Origin: Stakelama saccharophila
GTDB taxonomy: Bacteria > Pseudomonadota > Alphaproteobacteria > Sphingomonadales > Sphingomonadaceae
DNA: 64,000 nucleotides
Reading direction: 5' to 3'
Assembly: GCF_032229225.1 (NCBI RefSeq)
Contig: NZ_CP135076.1
Location: 2,647,001 to 2,711,000 of the forward strand
The translations under genes were made by a program, and so were the position numbers. Position 1 is the first letter of the stretch, and every line of letters begins with the position of its first letter. Under the pieces are notes generated by a model. That model was not told the DNA's origin and made no database searches. It saw only the letters and a program-made list of their open reading frames with translations. Below are positions 1 through 8,304 of this stretch, in pieces.

Positions 1-365
1 TCCTCCCAGCAGGATCGAAGCGGGCACGACCGGCCAGCCCGGAGTTCGACCAACGTTGAGCGCCGTGCCGGGCCCTCCGGCTGACTCAGCAAGCGCCTCG
101 CACCTCCACCCCCTTGTGCTTCCGCGAAGGGTTGTGTGCGGCAATGTTCGACGGACCGGAACGCCTCCTCTCAGGACGGCAGATTGGGATAGCAGACATC
201 CCGAACCGCGGGTCGGCGTGTCAGCTTCGCGCCCCAAAATGCGGCCGTTCGGCATCTAGGCGCCATAAAGGAATTCGAGGCCACGGCGTGGCGCCGGTCC
301 ACGATACCACCGAATTTGGCAGAGTTCTTACCTATTTTCCAGCAAGTTGCCCAGACAGCAACGTC
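1..365. other. Left-edge region without a recognised gene
   Basis: No protein family or RNA gene is recognisable here. Two short plus-strand open frames cross it, one of which runs on through the tRNA-Gln gene. Both are arginine/proline-rich in the manner of GC-rich out-of-frame translation and neither has a convincing Shine-Dalgarno. I looked for SRP RNA and tmRNA signatures and did not find them. It may be the 3' flank of a gene outside the window. Confidence 0.5.
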
Positions 366-440
366 TGGCTGGGGCGGCAGGATTCGAACCTGCGCATGGC
401 GGCACCAAAAGCCGCTGCCTTACCGCTTGGCTACGCCCCA
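366..440 (-). tRNA. tRNA-Gln (anticodon UUG)
   Basis: Read on the minus strand, this folds as a complete tRNA. The 7-bp acceptor stem TGGGGCG pairs with CGCCCCA, followed by discriminator G and an encoded CCA. The anticodon stem GCGGC/GCCGC encloses loop TTTTGGT, giving anticodon TTG (glutamine). The T-arm carries the usual GGTTCGAATCC. It decodes CAA and, by wobble, CAG. It lies downstream of ilvE in the same orientation, with a hairpin between them, so it is probably transcribed separately. Confidence 0.95.
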
Positions 441-474
441 ATCGCGCAAGCCCTTAGCACCGCTTCCGCGCGAA

Positions 475-502
475 TGAAAAGCCCGTCGCGCGACGCTTTT
501 CA
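475..502 (-). terminator. Putative terminator after ilvE
   Basis: An inverted repeat with outer arms TGAAAAGC and GCTTTTCA and inner arms GTCGC/GCGAC, with a two-base bulge. The A/T-rich ends give a short T run in either direction. It starts about 9 bases past the ilvE stop and separates ilvE from the tRNA gene. Confidence 0.5.
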
Positions 503-510
503 CCTGCCCG

Positions 511-1608
511 TCAGAACAGGCGCTTCACCCAACCGTGCGTATCGTCGTGTTCCCCGCGCTGGATGCCGACCAGACGGTCGCGCAGGCGCTGCGTGAGCTG
601 GCCCGTGCCGCCCGCGCCGATCGTGAAATCGCCCTTGGACGAACGCACGGTGCCGACCGGCGTGACCACCGCCGCCGTGCCGCAGGCGAAGGTTTCGCGC
701 AGGCGGCCGCTCTCGGCATCCGCGCGCCACTGGTCGATCGCATAGGGTTCCTCGCGCACCGCGATCCCTTCGTCCCGGGCCAGCGTCAGGATGGAATCGC
801 GGGTGATGCCCGGCAGGATCGTGCCCTTCAGCGGCGGTGTCACCATCGATCCGTCGTCCATCACGAAGAACAGGTTCATGCCGCCCAGTTCCTCGACCCA
901 GCGATGCTCGGCCGCGTCGAGGAACACCACCTGGTCGCAGCCCTTTTCGATCGCCTGCGACTGCGCGACCAGGCTGGCGGCGTAGTTGCCGCCGCACTTG
1001 GCCGCACCCGTACCCCCTGGCGCCGCGCGGGTATAATCGTCCGACACCCAGATCGAGATCGCCTTGGCCCCGCCCTGGAAGTATGCGCCGACCGAGGACG
1101 CGATGACGAGGTAGAGATATTCGTGCGCCGGCCGCACGCCCAGGAACACTTCGCTGGCGAACATGAAGGGGCGAAGATAGAGCGCGCCGCCCTCCGCCGT
1201 CGGGATCCAGTCGCGGTCGATTTCAGTCAGCTTCTCGATCGATTCGAGGAACAGCTTTTCCGGCAGTTGCGGCATCGCCATCCGCTCGGCCGACTTCTGG
1301 AAGCGCCGCGCATTCTGCTCCGGCCGGAATAGCGCGGTCGATCCGTCGGCCAGGCGATAGGCCTTCATGCCTTCGAAGATTTCCTGCGCATAGTGCAGCA
1401 CGGAGGACGCCGGATCCATCTCGATCGCTTTGCGCGGCGCGATCTTCGCTGCGTGCCAGCCCTTGTCCCTGGACCAGCGGACCATCGCCATGTGGTCGGT
1501 GAAGACACGGCCGAAACCGGGGTCGGCGATGCGGGCCTCGCGCTCGCTGGCGGGGACCGGCGACGCATTGGCCTCAACCTCGAATTGCAGCGTCGTTTCG
1601 GTGTCCAT
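511..1608 (-). CDS. ilvE: Branched-chain amino acid aminotransferase
   Basis: A 365-residue PLP enzyme of fold type IV that catalyses the last transamination of leucine, isoleucine and valine synthesis, and the first step of their breakdown, using 2-oxoglutarate/glutamate. The family landmarks are present: YAQEIFEGMKAY near residues 73-84, RPFMFAS near 146-152, the catalytic lysine (about K204) in AAKCGGNYAASL, and EELGGMNLFFV further on. Length fits the eukaryote-like bacterial BCAT class. It is divergent from a MarR-type regulator, which may control it, though no operator was identified. Cytoplasmic. Confidence 0.95.
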   Translation of the reverse strand: MDTETTLQFEVEANASPVPASEREARIADPGFGRVFTDHMAMVRWSRDKGWHAAKIAPRKAIEMDPASSVLHYAQEIFEGMKAYRLADGSTALFRPEQNARRFQKSAERMAMPQLPEKLFLESIEKLTEIDRDWIPTAEGGALYLRPFMFASEVFLGVRPAHEYLYLVIASSVGAYFQGGAKAISIWVSDDYTRAAPGGTGAAKCGGNYAASLVAQSQAIEKGCDQVVFLDAAEHRWVEELGGMNLFFVMDDGSMVTPPLKGTILPGITRDSILTLARDEGIAVREEPYAIDQWRADAESGRLRETFACGTAAVVTPVGTVRSSKGDFTIGAGGTGQLTQRLRDRLVGIQRGEHDDTHGWVKRLF

Positions 1609-1688
1609 CGGCCGTCCTCGAAATGGTGGTCGCAGCGCAAATGCACGGACTTTTCCGTACCTGCTCCGGTTGCGGAGGCGTAGTGCCG

Positions 1689-2207
1689 ATGGCAGATATG
1701 GTCAACATGGCTGGCCAAAGTCCGAACGAGCCGTTGCGCGGCGCTTCCCCGCTATTCCTGCGCGAGCCGGAAATCCGGCGCGGCGTGGAACTCCTGTTCT
1801 TCGGATACAGCCACCTCACGCGCGCGATAGACGAGCGGTTGGCGGCGGAGCATCTCGGCAGGGCGCACCACCGCGCGCTTTATTTCATCGCGCGTCAGCC
1901 GGACCTGACGGTCAGCGATCTGCTCGCCACGCTCGCCATCACCAAGCAGTCGCTCGGCCGCGTGCTGAACGATCTTTCCGAGCGCGGGCTGGTGGAATCG
2001 CGCACCGGCGAGCGCGACAGGCGGCAGAAGCTGCTGCGTCTGACGGAGGCTGGGAAGGCGATCGAGGCGGAGTTGTTCGAATCGCTGCGCGAGCGCCTGT
2101 CAGCGGCCTATTCCAAGGCGGGACAGGACGCCGTCGGCGGCTTCTGGCTAGTGCTTGAGGGCTTGCTGCCCGAAGCCGAGCGCCAACGCATCGCCGGCGC
2201 CCGGTAG
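1689..2207 (+). CDS. MarR-family transcriptional regulator
   Basis: About 172 residues with a MarR winged helix. The recognition region is near LTVSDLLATLAITKQSLGRV and the wing carries the typical DRRQKLLRLTEAG. MarR proteins bind DNA as dimers and usually repress neighbouring genes in response to small phenolic or metabolic ligands; the ligand here cannot be read. I chose ATG 1689 because GGAGG lies 10 bases upstream. An in-frame start at 1623 would add 22 residues overlapping the ilvE promoter region. The gene is divergent from ilvE and converges on proC with a 4-base gap. Confidence 0.8.
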   Translation: MADMVNMAGQSPNEPLRGASPLFLREPEIRRGVELLFFGYSHLTRAIDERLAAEHLGRAHHRALYFIARQPDLTVSDLLATLAITKQSLGRVLNDLSERGLVESRTGERDRRQKLLRLTEAGKAIEAELFESLRERLSAAYSKAGQDAVGGFWLVLEGLLPEAERQRIAGAR

Positions 2208-2211
2208 GGGA

Positions 2212-3027
2212 TCATTTCTTCCGCGCCGCCTCGGCCAGTTCGTGGTTGCGGTCGCGCGACGCGGTCAGCGTCTTCACCATCAGCTTCTTCAGCGCGTCGT
2301 CATCGTCGAGCACGTTCATGCCCTCACGCGTGGAGCCGCCCGGACTGGCGACGCGGTCGGCGAGCGTGCCCGGCGTGTCGTCGCTCTCCGCGGCCATTGC
2401 CGACGTACCCTCGACCGTCGCGGTCGCCAGCCGGCGCGCCTGGTCGGCGGGCAGGCCCAATTCCGCGCCCGCCGCGGCGATCGCATCGATGAACCGAAAA
2501 ACGAAGCCGGGGCCGCAGCCCGACAGCGCCGTCACCGTGTCGAACAGTCGTTCCTCGGGAATCCATTCGACCAGGCCGAGCGAATCCATCAGCGCCGTCG
2601 CCGCCTTGCCCTGCTCACCGTCCGGATCGGTTCCGTAGAGCGCGACCACGCCCTTGCCCAGGCCGACGGGCAGGTTCGGCATGACCCGCACCACCGCCTC
2701 CGCCTCGAACCGGTCGGCGAGCGCCGCGACATCGACGCCGGCCAGGATCGACAGCAGCAGCTTCACGCCCTTGATCCGCGGCGCGAGCGAGCCCGCGACA
2801 TCGTCCAGCATCTGCGGCTTCACACCCAGCATCACGCAATCGGGCATCCCCTGTTCGGGGGGCGACGACAGATGCCGCACGCCTTCGGGAATCTTGGGCT
2901 GGCCGGGATCGATGACCGTCACCTGGTCGGCGGCGACATCGCCGCTCGTGACCCATTGGCTGAGCATCGCGCCCGCCATGTTGCCACAGCCGATCAACCA
3001 GATAGTTCGCGGAATGCCGTTGCTCAT
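2212..3027 (-). CDS. proC: Pyrroline-5-carboxylate reductase
   Basis: A 271-residue enzyme for the last step of proline synthesis, reducing 1-pyrroline-5-carboxylate with NAD(P)H. The N-terminal Rossmann motif IWLIGCGNMAGAML and the C-terminal family signature around LADRVASPGGSTREGMNVL are clear. The start is the ATG at 3027, which overlaps the stop of the upstream YbjN-like gene as ATGA, so the two are probably translationally coupled. Longer open frame exists upstream but lies inside that gene in another frame. Confidence 0.95.
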   Translation of the reverse strand: MSNGIPRTIWLIGCGNMAGAMLSQWVTSGDVAADQVTVIDPGQPKIPEGVRHLSSPPEQGMPDCVMLGVKPQMLDDVAGSLAPRIKGVKLLLSILAGVDVAALADRFEAEAVVRVMPNLPVGLGKGVVALYGTDPDGEQGKAATALMDSLGLVEWIPEERLFDTVTALSGCGPGFVFRFIDAIAAAGAELGLPADQARRLATATVEGTSAMAAESDDTPGTLADRVASPGGSTREGMNVLDDDDALKKLMVKTLTASRDRNHELAEAARKK

Positions 3028-3530
3028 GCTTCTCCCTGCGTGTCGATAAGTGCCGATGCCAACGCTTCGCTCGGGCTCTTGCCGCCCCACAGGACGAACT
3101 GGAACACCGGGTAGAAGCGCTCGCATTCATCAATCGCCGACTCGACGAGCAGTTCCGTCTGCGGCAGCGTCAGCGTGCCGCCATCCGCATTCTCGATCAT
3201 CGCGGCGTGGCGGAACAGCACGATGCCGCTCGACGACCACAGCTCGAAATGGCCGATCCAAAGCTGCTCGTTGATCAGGCCGATCGCTTCATAGACGGAC
3301 GCGCGGCGATCCTCGGTGACACGGATGTCCGGGAACGCCAGGAACTGCAGCACGCTGTCGTCCTCGCGCCAGATCGCGCGAAGTTCATATTCCACCCAGC
3401 TTCCCTTCACGCGGGCGACGATCTCGTCCTCCTCGCGCGCATGGGTCCAGCCATGGGCGTTGAAATAGCTTTCGAGCATGTCGATCGGCGCCGCTTCGGC
3501 GTCGCGGTCGAACTGCGCTTCGTCGAGCAT
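3024..3530 (-). CDS. YbjN domain-containing protein
   Basis: A 168-residue acidic protein with the YbjN (type III secretion chaperone-like) fold signature. It begins IDMLESYFNAHGWTHAREEDEIVAR, followed by alternating beta strands and a C-terminal helical half with FYPVFQFVLWGGKSPSEAL. The molecular role of the family is not established; it is common in alphaproteobacteria next to proC. The start at 3530 has a strong AGGAGG Shine-Dalgarno about 8 bases upstream. It overlaps proC by 4 bases. Confidence 0.85.
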   Translation of the reverse strand: MLDEAQFDRDAEAAPIDMLESYFNAHGWTHAREEDEIVARVKGSWVEYELRAIWREDDSVLQFLAFPDIRVTEDRRASVYEAIGLINEQLWIGHFELWSSSGIVLFRHAAMIENADGGTLTLPQTELLVESAIDECERFYPVFQFVLWGGKSPSEALASALIDTQGEA

Positions 3531-3640
3531 GTAGGTTCCTCCTGCCCGGCGGAATTGCCGGCTCATGGGGTGCCAATCGCCGCGTCCGGGCACACGCCTG
3601 GTCGGCCGACTTTAGCAAAAATCTTCGGAAAGGCGATGCC

Positions 3641-3913
3641 TTACGCGGCCGGACCAGCGCCGTCCGTGCCTTTCGCCGCCTTTTCCAGCGTTTCGACGCG
3701 CGCCCTCAATGCCTCGGCCTCGTCGCGCGCAGCCGCCGCCATTTCCTTCACCGCCTCGAATTCCTCGCGGCTGACGAAGTCGAGCCCGCCGATCCATTCG
3801 CGGGCACGCTCCCGTGCCGCGCTCTCGCCCTCGCGCGCCATGCCGGCGACCGTGCCGGCGGCACCGTTCACGAACTTCACGAAATCATCGAATACGCGGT
3901 TTTCGGACTGCAT
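3641..3913 (-). CDS. ubiK: UbiK-family accessory factor (BMFP domain)
   Basis: A 90-residue small helical protein. The N-terminal half has a short amphipathic segment (DFVKFVNGAAGTVAGMA). The C-terminal half is a coiled coil with the family motif FVSREEFEAVKEMAAAARDE. UbiK-type proteins assist aerobic ubiquinone synthesis and form trimers; this one matches the alphaproteobacterial branch in length and motif order. ATG 3913 has GGAG upstream. It lies 13 bases after the tspO stop and is probably in its operon. Confidence 0.8.
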   Translation of the reverse strand: MQSENRVFDDFVKFVNGAAGTVAGMAREGESAARERAREWIGGLDFVSREEFEAVKEMAAAARDEAEALRARVETLEKAAKGTDGAGPAA

Positions 3914-3926
3914 CTTGGTTCTCCGT

Positions 3927-4448
3927 TCACAGCGCAATCTGGGTTGTCGGAGCGGGGATCACAAGGTCGCCCGCATTCGGGTTCAGCGCGTGGATTTCTA
4001 ACAGAATGATGCCCGCATAGCTGACCCACACCATATAGGGAACCAGCAGCCACGCCGCGAGCGGCCGCACGCGGGCGAACGCGAAGGCCATGGCGATCAC
4101 GAGCAGAAGCAGGATCGCCAGCAGCAGGATCGACGGGACGACCGCGTGCGCGCCGAAGAACAACGGCATCCAGGCGAGGTTCGCCGCCATCTGCACCGCG
4201 AACAGCGCGATACCGACGCCGCGGCCGCGGGCCCGCCGCGCATTGACGATCAGCGCGAGCGCCAGTCCGATGAGGATGTAGATCGTGGTCCACGCCACTG
4301 GGAACAGCCAGGCCGGCGGGGTCGCGTCCGGCTTGGCCAGCGCCGAGTACCACCGACTATCCGCGCCGACCGGCACCAGCGATGCCGACAGGAAGCCGAG
4401 CAGCAGGATCGCCGGCATGATGACCAGGATCCAACGGACGAGCGACAT
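3927..4448 (-). CDS. tspO: TspO/MBR-family tryptophan-rich sensory protein
   Basis: A 173-residue inner-membrane protein with five predicted transmembrane helices. It keeps the TspO landmarks: RWYSALAKPDATPPAWLFPVAWTTIYILIG and a later ANLAWMPLFF. TspO proteins bind tetrapyrroles and act in porphyrin handling and stress responses; in phototrophic alphaproteobacteria TspO modulates pigment genes. No photosynthesis genes are in this window, so the local role is open. The start is ATG 4448; open frame continues upstream without family similarity. Confidence 0.9.
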   Translation of the reverse strand: MSLVRWILVIMPAILLLGFLSASLVPVGADSRWYSALAKPDATPPAWLFPVAWTTIYILIGLALALIVNARRARGRGVGIALFAVQMAANLAWMPLFFGAHAVVPSILLLAILLLLVIAMAFAFARVRPLAAWLLVPYMVWVSYAGIILLEIHALNPNAGDLVIPAPTTQIAL

Positions 4449-4559
4449 GCGCAATTGGCCGCGCGACGCGATTTCTCTCAAATTCTCGACCTTTCCCAGT
4501 CGATGTTCCCCGATGGCGGTCCTACCGCCGGGGGCGCCCTCCGGCAATCCATGGCTGGG

Positions 4560-5303
4560 TCAGGCGGGTGTCCCGTTCCGAGCCGATACGAGAAATTCGA
4601 TATTGCCCTCCGGCCCGGTGATCGGGCTCTGCGTCACGCCCGCGACCGCCCAGCCCCGCTGATCCAACCAGTCCGTCACCTCGTCGCAAACGCGCGCATG
4701 TACCGCCGCGTCGCGTACCACCCCGCCCTTGCCGACCTCCTGTCGCCCCGCCTCGAACTGCGGCTTGATCAGCGCCACCAGATGCGCGCCCGGCGCGGCG
4801 AAGCGCATCGGCGCTTTCAGCACCTTGGCCAATCCGATGAAGCTGGCATCGCACACGATCCAGTCGACGGGTTCCGGAATATGGTCGGCCGTCAGCAGCC
4901 GCGCGCTGGTCTGTTCGTGCACCACCACCCGCTCGTCCTGCCGCAATTTCCAGGCAAGCTGATTGGTGCCGCTGTCGACGGCATAGACCCGCGCGGCGCC
5001 GCGCTGCAGCAGCACGTCGGTAAAGCCCCCCGTCGACGACCCCACGTCGATCGCGACCGCGCCCGCCGGATCCAGCCCGAAATGATCGAGCGCATGCGCC
5101 AGCTTGATGCCGCCGCGCGAAACCCAGGGATGGTCGCGCCCGCGCACCTCCAGCGCGGCGTCGACGCCAAGTTGCTGCCCCGCCTTCGCCACCTTCGTCT
5201 CGCCGGAAAAGACGACGCCCGCCATGATAAGCGCCTGCGCCCGGGTCCGGCTCTCCACCAGACCACGTTCGACGAGCATCTGGTCGACACGCTGCTTGGC
5301 CAT
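4560..5303 (-). CDS. tlyA: TlyA-family rRNA 2'-O-methyltransferase
   Basis: 247 residues. An N-terminal S4 RNA-binding domain (about 1-60, beginning KQRVDQMLVERGLVESRTRAQ) is followed by an FtsJ-like methyltransferase domain. The SAM-binding loop DVGSSTGGFTDVLL is intact and a VCDASFIGL strand follows. TlyA proteins methylate ribose in 16S and 23S rRNA and are often mis-annotated as haemolysins. It starts 6 bases past the dxs stop, consistent with an operon with dxs. Confidence 0.92.
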   Translation of the reverse strand: MAKQRVDQMLVERGLVESRTRAQALIMAGVVFSGETKVAKAGQQLGVDAALEVRGRDHPWVSRGGIKLAHALDHFGLDPAGAVAIDVGSSTGGFTDVLLQRGAARVYAVDSGTNQLAWKLRQDERVVVHEQTSARLLTADHIPEPVDWIVCDASFIGLAKVLKAPMRFAAPGAHLVALIKPQFEAGRQEVGKGGVVRDAAVHARVCDEVTDWLDQRGWAVAGVTQSPITGPEGNIEFLVSARNGTPA

Positions 5304-5309
5304 CGGCGC

Positions 5310-7235
5310 TCAGGCGCGTGCGCCCTCGACCTTGCCGCTGGCGTTCCAGCGCAGCGCCTTCAACACCGTTTCCACCATATGCTGCGCGTTCAGACCGGCT
5401 TCCTCATACTGCTTTTCCGGCTTGTCCTGGTCCTGAAATCGGTCCGGGAGGCGCATGGTCCTGAGCTTCAGCCCGGCGTCGATCAGCCCCGCATCACTCG
5501 CCATGGTCAGCACATGCGCGCCCAACCCGCCGATCGCCGCTTCCTCGACCGTCACCGCGACCTCATGCGTGGTCAGGAGCTTGCGGATCAGTTCCTCGTC
5601 GAGCGGCTTGGCAAAGCGCAAGTCGGCTACCGTAGTCGACAGTCCCCTGGCCTCGAGCTGGTCGGCCGCCTTCAGCGCCTCGGCAAGGCGCGTGCCGAGC
5701 GACAGGATCGCGACCTTCTTGCCTTCACGCACGATCCGGCCCTTGCCGATCTGGAGCCGCTCGGGCGTTTCGGGCAACGCCACGCCGGTGCCTTCGCCGC
5801 GCGGATAGCGCACCGCGATCGGCCCCGTGTCGTGCTCGGCCGCCGTATGCACCATGTGCACCAGCTCGGCCTCGTCCGCCGCCGCCATCACGACGAAATT
5901 GGGCAGGGTCGCGAGGTAGGTCACGTCGAAGCTCCCCGCATGGGTCGCGCCGTCGGCGCCCACCAGCCCCGCCCGATCGATGGCGAAGCGTACCGGCAGA
6001 TTCTGGATCGCGACATCGTGCACGACCTGGTCATAGGCGCGCTGGAGGAAGGTCGAATAGATCGCACAGAACGGCCGCATCCCCTGCGCCGCCAATCCGG
6101 CCGCGAAGGTCACTGCATGCTGCTCGGCAATGCCGACGTCGAACGTGCGGTCGGGGAATCCCTTCTCGAACTTGTCCAGGCCGGTGCCACCCGGCATTGC
6201 AGCCGTGATCGCGCAGATGCGTTCGTCGCGCTCCGCCTCGGCGATCAGCGCCTTGGCAAAGACGTTGGTATAGCTCGGCGGTCCCGGCGGCCCCTTGGCC
6301 TGTGCACCGGTAATGACGTCGAATTTCTTCACGCCGTGATATTTGTCGGCGGCATTCTCCGCCGGGGCGTAGCCCTTGCCCTTCTTGGTGACGACATGGA
6401 CGAGGATCGGCCCCTGCTCGGCGTCCCGGACATTTTCCAGAACCGGGATCAGATGCTCCAGATTATGCCCGTCGACCGGTCCGACATAATAGAAGCCCAG
6501 TTCCTCGAACAACGTGCCGCCGGTCACCATGCCGCGCGTATATTCCTCGGCCTTGCCGGCGGCCTTGTGCATGCGCGGCGACAGCTTGCGCGTCACCCGC
6601 TTGGCGAAATTGCGCAGCCCCAGATACTCGCTCGACGACACCACGCGGGCGAGATAGGCCGACAGGCCGCCCACCGGCGGCGCGATCGACATGTCGTTGT
6701 CGTTCAGGATGACGATCAGCCGGTTTCCGGCCTGTTCGGCATTGTTCATCGCCTCATACGCCATGCCGGCCGACATGGCGCCGTCGCCGATCACCGCGAT
6801 CGCCTTTTCCGGCCGGCCCGACAGCTTGTTGGCGATGGCGAACCCCAGCGAGGCCGAGATCGAGGTCGAGCTGTGTGCCGCGCCGAAGGGATCGTATTCG
6901 CTCTCGCTCCGCTTGGTGAAGCCGGACAGGCCGCCGCCCTGACGCAGCGTTCGGATGCGGTCGCGCCGCCCCGTCAGGATCTTGTGCGGATAGCATTGGT
7001 GGCCGACGTCCCAGACCAGCCGGTCGTGCGGCGTATTGAATACATAATGGATGGCCGTCGTCAGTTCGACGACGCCGAGGCCGGAGCCGAGATGACCGCC
7101 GGTTTCGCCGACCGCGGAAATGACTTCCTCGCGCAATTCATCCGATAATTGACGAAGTTGGCTCGGCTTCAGCGTGCGGAGATCGTCGGGGGTCCGGACC
7201 GTGTCGAGCAACGGCGTAGCGGGATGGTCAGCCAT
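5310..7235 (-). CDS. dxs: 1-deoxy-D-xylulose-5-phosphate synthase
   Basis: A 641-residue, full-length thiamine-diphosphate enzyme that joins pyruvate and glyceraldehyde-3-phosphate in the first step of the MEP isoprenoid pathway. The ThDP/Mg motif [17 protein letters not shown] and following [12 protein letters not shown] are present, as are the transketolase pyrimidine-binding part ([17 protein letters not shown]) and a C-terminal transketolase domain. The N terminus carries the typical [18 protein letters not shown]. Upstream member of the dxs-tlyA unit. Confidence 0.97.
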   Translation of the reverse strand: MADHPATPLLDTVRTPDDLRTLKPSQLRQLSDELREEVISAVGETGGHLGSGLGVVELTTAIHYVFNTPHDRLVWDVGHQCYPHKILTGRRDRIRTLRQGGGLSGFTKRSESEYDPFGAAHSSTSISASLGFAIANKLSGRPEKAIAVIGDGAMSAGMAYEAMNNAEQAGNRLIVILNDNDMSIAPPVGGLSAYLARVVSSSEYLGLRNFAKRVTRKLSPRMHKAAGKAEEYTRGMVTGGTLFEELGFYYVGPVDGHNLEHLIPVLENVRDAEQGPILVHVVTKKGKGYAPAENAADKYHGVKKFDVITGAQAKGPPGPPSYTNVFAKALIAEAERDERICAITAAMPGGTGLDKFEKGFPDRTFDVGIAEQHAVTFAAGLAAQGMRPFCAIYSTFLQRAYDQVVHDVAIQNLPVRFAIDRAGLVGADGATHAGSFDVTYLATLPNFVVMAAADEAELVHMVHTAAEHDTGPIAVRYPRGEGTGVALPETPERLQIGKGRIVREGKKVAILSLGTRLAEALKAADQLEARGLSTTVADLRFAKPLDEELIRKLLTTHEVAVTVEEAAIGGLGAHVLTMASDAGLIDAGLKLRTMRLPDRFQDQDKPEKQYEEAGLNAQHMVETVLKALRWNASGKVEGARA

Positions 7236-7298
7236 GGCGCATGGTTAGCCCAGCTTCGCGAACGTGTCGATTGTTACCACCTTTCGGCACACGGGCGC

Positions 7299-7757
7299 TC
7301 AGGTGCAATCGGCGCATATCCCGCGGACCTCGATCACCGGGCGCTTGGGCGTGAAGCCGGCCTTCCACGCGGCGGCGCGAACGTCCTGCGTCACGACGTC
7401 GTCGTCGATATGGGTCGTGCGGCCACACACGTCGCACACCAGAAAGATGCAATCGTGCAGGCAATCCGGATGGGCGTTGGCGATATAGGCGTTTTCGCTT
7501 TCCACCCGCCGCGCGAGGTTCGACTGCACGAACAGGTCGAGAATGCGATAGACGCTGTTGGCGGCGACCCGGCGCCCCTGCAGGTTCGATACCGATTCGG
7601 CCACGTCATAGGCAGAGGCCGGGCGATCGAAGCCCGCAAGCGCGGTGAACACGCTTTCGCGCATCGCGGTCCATTGTTCGCCGGATCGTTTCAGCGTTTC
7701 CTGCGCGGCGTGGGTCAACGCCTCGCCCTCATGCTCGCGATGCACATGCTGTTCCAT
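7299..7757 (-). CDS. zur: Fur-family transcriptional repressor, Zur-like
   Basis: A 152-residue Fur-superfamily regulator: winged helix (RESVFTALAGFDRPASAYDVAE and NSVYRILDLF) followed by a dimerisation/metal domain. Two CXXC pairs (about C108/C111 and C148/C151) form the structural zinc site, and the His/Cys stretch AHPDCLHDC is close to Zur rather than to iron-sensing Fur. Zur represses zinc uptake genes when zinc is replete. It follows merC by 40 bases on the same strand and is probably co-transcribed, with a palindromic operator candidate ahead of merC. Confidence 0.82.
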   Translation of the reverse strand: MEQHVHREHEGEALTHAAQETLKRSGEQWTAMRESVFTALAGFDRPASAYDVAESVSNLQGRRVAANSVYRILDLFVQSNLARRVESENAYIANAHPDCLHDCIFLVCDVCGRTTHIDDDVVTQDVRAAAWKAGFTPKRPVIEVRGICADCT

Positions 7758-7797
7758 GACAGTAATCTAGGCGTGCGCCACCGGAGCGGCAAGCGCC

Positions 7798-8187
7798 TCA
7801 GCCCTGGCGGGCGCGACGGTTCAGCACATGGCCGACAGCCAGGCAGCATACGCCGACCATCGTGAGGGCAGCCTCCGGCGCGCCGTGCGGCATCGACAGA
7901 GCCAACGCCATCAAGACGAGACCACAGGCCCCCAGCAGCAGCGGCTGCCACCGCCCATGCGCCACGACGCCCCTGCCCAAGGCAACCGCGCCCAACGCGA
8001 TGGCGAGCAGGAGGCCGATTTCGTGGATGCGCGGATCGAGCAACGCTCCGGCCGACGCCAATACCGCGAGCAGCACCACGCTCGCGACGCAGTGCACCAG
8101 GCAAAGCCCGCTGAGCGCGATCGCCGCATTGTCGAACCGCGGTTCGATCCGCCGCCAGAACCGTACGAGGGGAGCATCGCTCGTCAT
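7798..8187 (-). CDS. MerC domain-containing membrane protein
   Basis: About 129 residues with four predicted transmembrane helices and the MerC metal-binding motif GLCLVHC (C29, H32, C33 from this start) in the first helix. A second cysteine pair (VGVCCLAVGH) lies near the C terminus. MerC proteins move Hg(II) across the inner membrane, but MerC-domain proteins without other mer genes, next to a Zur-type regulator as here, are more plausibly linked to zinc or another thiophilic metal. ATG 8187 is taken as start; a GTG at 8196 is an alternative. Confidence 0.82.
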   Translation of the reverse strand: MTSDAPLVRFWRRIEPRFDNAAIALSGLCLVHCVASVVLLAVLASAGALLDPRIHEIGLLLAIALGAVALGRGVVAHGRWQPLLLGACGLVLMALALSMPHGAPEAALTMVGVCCLAVGHVLNRRARQG

Positions 8188-8216
8188 GGCAACCACATAG
8201 CCCCAAAGGCTTCACG

Positions 8217-8235
8217 TTACAATATATCATTGTCG
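8217..8235 (-). promoter_or_regulatory. Candidate Zur-type operator upstream of merC-zur
   Basis: Arms ACAAT (8219-8223) and ATTGT (8229-8233) form a perfect inverted repeat around an A/T-rich 5-base centre, in DNA that is otherwise GC-rich. It lies about 30-50 bases upstream of the merC start and contains a TATATT that could be a -10 element. Its size and AT-rich form resemble Fur-superfamily boxes, and the downstream zur gene makes autoregulation likely. Inference from position and symmetry only. Confidence 0.45.
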
Positions 8236-8304
8236 ATACCCGCCGCGCGGTTGCCGGAAGGATTCGATCTGGCCTTGCTCGCTCGGGCTGGCTACACCGC
8301 CGGC

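Noticed and set aside
1..365. SRP RNA, 6S RNA or tmRNA at the left edge
   Set aside because: The conserved SRP GGAAGG/AGCAGCC core and tRNA-like ends of tmRNA are not there.
114..596. Open frame running through the tRNA-Gln gene into the end of ilvE
   Set aside because: It overlaps the tRNA gene fully and reads antisense through the ilvE 3' end, so it cannot be a real gene.
4146..7148. A 1000-residue open frame on the plus strand
   Set aside because: It lies antisense to tspO, tlyA and dxs, is Arg/Gln/His-rich with no family resemblance, and is the kind of long complement frame produced by GC-rich codon bias.
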